Source of the DNA: a bacterium
GTDB lineage: Bacteria > Cyanobacteriota > Sericytochromatia > S15B-MN24 > VGJW01
NCBI GenBank assembly: GCA_021790035.1
Contig: JAJYIO010000014.1
Coordinates: 1-15,129 of the forward strand
DNA length: 15,129 bases
Reading direction: 5' to 3'
In this document: positions 13,846 through 15,129 of the stretch, in pieces
Layout: every line of letters starts with the position of its first letter
Numbering within the stretch: position 1 is the first letter of the stretch
Program-made: the position numbers and the translations under genes
Notes under the pieces: generated by a model
Databases searched by the model: none
What the model was told of the DNA's origin: nothing
The model's input: the letters and a program-made list of their open reading frames with translations, nothing else

Positions 13846-14703
13846 ATGGCATCGCTCCTTCGACCTGTTCGCTCGTTATCGCTGCCCCTCTCGATCGCGC
13901 TGGTGGCCTGCGCCAACCGCGCCACGATCGTCCCCACGCTCAACGAGCTGATCGTGCAGCTGACGGTCAACGGTGCGATCTCCACGAACCCGCAGGTCCG
14001 CTACCTCTTCGTGATGAACGCCTCGGCCTCGGGTGTCGCGGCAAGCCAGGGCCCCAAGCTCTTCGGCCCCTGGGTCTACGTGGCGCCCCAGATCGGCTGG
14101 GATTTTCCCTTCTACCTCGGCACCAACATTCCGCAGGCCTCTCTGGCCGTCAGCCAGCTTCAGACCCAGACCGCGCCGGTCGTCCTCGAGCCCAGCACCT
14201 GGACCGACGCCTTCGTCCTGTCCAGCGTCGCCGGTACCGACCAGGTCGCGCACTACGTCCGCACGAACGACGCATCGGGCAGCATGACGACCATCGTTGC
14301 CGCCCAGCCGCCCACGCTCACCCAGGGCGTGGACTGGCTCCTCTCCAGCTCGAGCGGCGGCAGCGGCAAGACCGATACCTGGCAGCTCAACCTGCCGCTG
14401 CAGACGTACAACCTGACGGGCATGTCGACGGTCAACGCCAACTTCGTGACCCAGGAGATCCCGCCGGCCAATGCCAACGTCTCGCAGTACGGCTACACGG
14501 GCCCCAGCGGCTGGATCATCGATCAGTGGAACCAGGCGCCCAACGTCTACGTCACGCTCTCGCTGGACCCCAGCCGCGGCATCGTGAGCCAGACCTCCCC
14601 GCACGGGGCCACTCCCGTATATGGCAGCCAAAACATTCCCTTCGGCGTGACCCCTGACGACGTCACGCTCAAGTCGTACAGTACGCAGGTGAAACAGTTC
14701 TGA
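13846..14703 (+). CDS. Lipoprotein of unknown family coupled to lptD
   Basis: A 285-residue predicted lipoprotein. The signal peptide MASLLRPVRSLSLPLSIALVAC has the lipobox LVAC with Cys22. The mature part contains likely beta strands (LNELIVQLTVNG, VRYLFVMNAS, GWDFPFYLG, QASLAVSQLQ), a Ser/Gly linker (about 162-170, SSSSGGSGK), TDTWQLNLPLQTY and a C-terminal part ending in a Lys-rich tail (KSYSTQVKQF). No enzyme signature and no clear similarity to the known LptE fold were seen. The ATG at 13846 lies 2 bases after the lptD stop and its own stop overlaps the next start (TGATG), so it is translated as part of the lptF-lptG-lptD operon. That position suggests a partner of LptD in the outer membrane, in the way LptE plugs the barrel in proteobacteria, but this is inference from context alone. 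Confidence 0.87.
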   Translation: MASLLRPVRSLSLPLSIALVACANRATIVPTLNELIVQLTVNGAISTNPQVRYLFVMNASASGVAASQGPKLFGPWVYVAPQIGWDFPFYLGTNIPQASLAVSQLQTQTAPVVLEPSTWTDAFVLSSVAGTDQVAHYVRTNDASGSMTTIVAAQPPTLTQGVDWLLSSSSGGSGKTDTWQLNLPLQTYNLTGMSTVNANFVTQEIPPANANVSQYGYTGPSGWIIDQWNQAPNVYVTLSLDPSRGIVSQTSPHGATPVYGSQNIPFGVTPDDVTLKSYSTQVKQF

Positions 14704-15129
14704 TGCGAGTCACCCGAACGATCTCCCTCCTGGTCCTGGCCATGGCCGCGCTCCTGGTCCTGCCACTGGCTACGCGCGCCGAGGTGTACCGCAGCAGCGA
14801 TCAGCCGGCCGGTCGCTGGGGCCTGACCCCCGACGAGATCCGCGTCACGCTATCTCCCGGGACCGGTTTCCGGTTCCTCGAGGTCGTCGACCGCATGATG
14901 GGGACTCGCATCGTCAAGGCTCTCGGGCATTCGCGGTACATCGTCCGCAAGGGCGATCTCGGCGAAACCGACGACTACGCCGCGTTCTTCGCGGCGGCGC
15001 CTTACGTCATGGACGTCCGGCCGCGCCCGCACCGCCGACCCGAGGAGCACGTTCCCGGCGGCGAGCTGTGGGTGGGCCTCGACTCGGGTGCCGCGCCGGG
15101 CGGTGGCGGTCCATCCGGAACGAAAGATC
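14703..15129 (+). CDS. Secreted protein with subtilase-propeptide-like domain (cut by window end)
   Basis: The first 142 codons of an open frame running off the right edge. A Sec signal peptide (MRVTRTISLLVLAMAALLVL, cleavage near ATRA-E, residue 26) leads into about 80 residues that read like an I9-type or fervidolysin-type propeptide of S8 proteases: EIRVTLSPGTGFRFLEVVDRM as first strand and helix, GTRIVKALGHSRYIVRKGDL as the next strands, then a helix (DYAAFFAAAPYVMDV) ending in 'APYVMDVRPRPHRRP', which parallels the 'pgV-x-x-v-x-P' end of such domains. A Gly/Pro-rich linker begins after residue 117. The catalytic domain, if any, would lie beyond the window, so protease function is only suspected. 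Its ATG overlaps the preceding lipoprotein stop by one base, with AGGTGA about 13 bases upstream. Confidence 0.78.
   Translation, partial: MRVTRTISLLVLAMAALLVLPLATRAEVYRSSDQPAGRWGLTPDEIRVTLSPGTGFRFLEVVDRMMGTRIVKALGHSRYIVRKGDLGETDDYAAFFAAAPYVMDVRPRPHRRPEEHVPGGELWVGLDSGAAPGGGGPSGTKD

Noticed and set aside
1..15129. tRNA, rRNA, CRISPR array, insertion sequence, integrase or phage genes
   Set aside because: Looked for on both strands; no cloverleaf-like segments, regularly spaced identical repeats, transposase-like proteins or terminal repeats with target duplications were seen by eye.

Overview
The window is high-GC and coding-dense. It comes from a diderm bacterium that makes lipopolysaccharide and processes lipoproteins through the full triacylation route. 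The evidence is a near-complete set of LPS-transport genes (lptC, lptA, two lptF/lptG-type permeases, lptD), an apolipoprotein N-acyltransferase (lnt) and at least four predicted lipoproteins. The phylum cannot be fixed from what is visible. The gene order (lnt-lptC-lptA divergent from lptF-lptG-lptD), an LptD with one cysteine in its mature part, frequent GTG starts and weak or absent Shine-Dalgarno sites at several genes differ from the textbook proteobacterial arrangement. They would fit a less-studied environmental diderm lineage (inference, low certainty).

Left part (1-2640). On the minus strand, reading right to left: a ribbon-helix-helix-like small DNA-binding protein (2321-2004); a tiny Ser/Thr-rich lipoprotein (1852-1598) with a near-consensus sigma-70 promoter and an 11-bp terminator hairpin; DprA/Smf (1481-627); and the 5' end of DNA topoisomerase I (406 to the left edge). 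The spacer between dprA and topA is a string of GC hairpins. The 318-base spacer 2322-2639 holds a 7-bp inverted repeat in front of the RHH gene, a candidate plus-strand promoter and a 10-bp long-range stem just before the next gene.

Middle (2640-4602). Two adjacent plus-strand lipoprotein genes lie 10 bases apart. The first is of unknown type and the second has a carboxypeptidase-regulatory-like fold. They end in a hairpin-rich spacer shared with the convergent minus-strand operon.

Right part (4603-15129). This is the LPS-export locus. Minus strand: lnt, lptC, lptA, with 1-base spacing or overlap at each junction. Plus strand: lptF, lptG, lptD, an unknown lipoprotein starting 2 bases after lptD, and a secreted protein (cut by the window end) whose N-terminal part resembles a subtilase-type propeptide. 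The two arms diverge from the 183-base region 8314-8496. Together they would encode the inner-membrane permease pair (LptF/G), the periplasmic bridge (LptC, LptA) and the outer-membrane translocon (LptD). The ATPase LptB and a recognisable LptE are not in the window; the lipoprotein coupled to lptD is a candidate for the LptE role. No tRNA, rRNA, CRISPR array, insertion sequence or phage gene was recognised.
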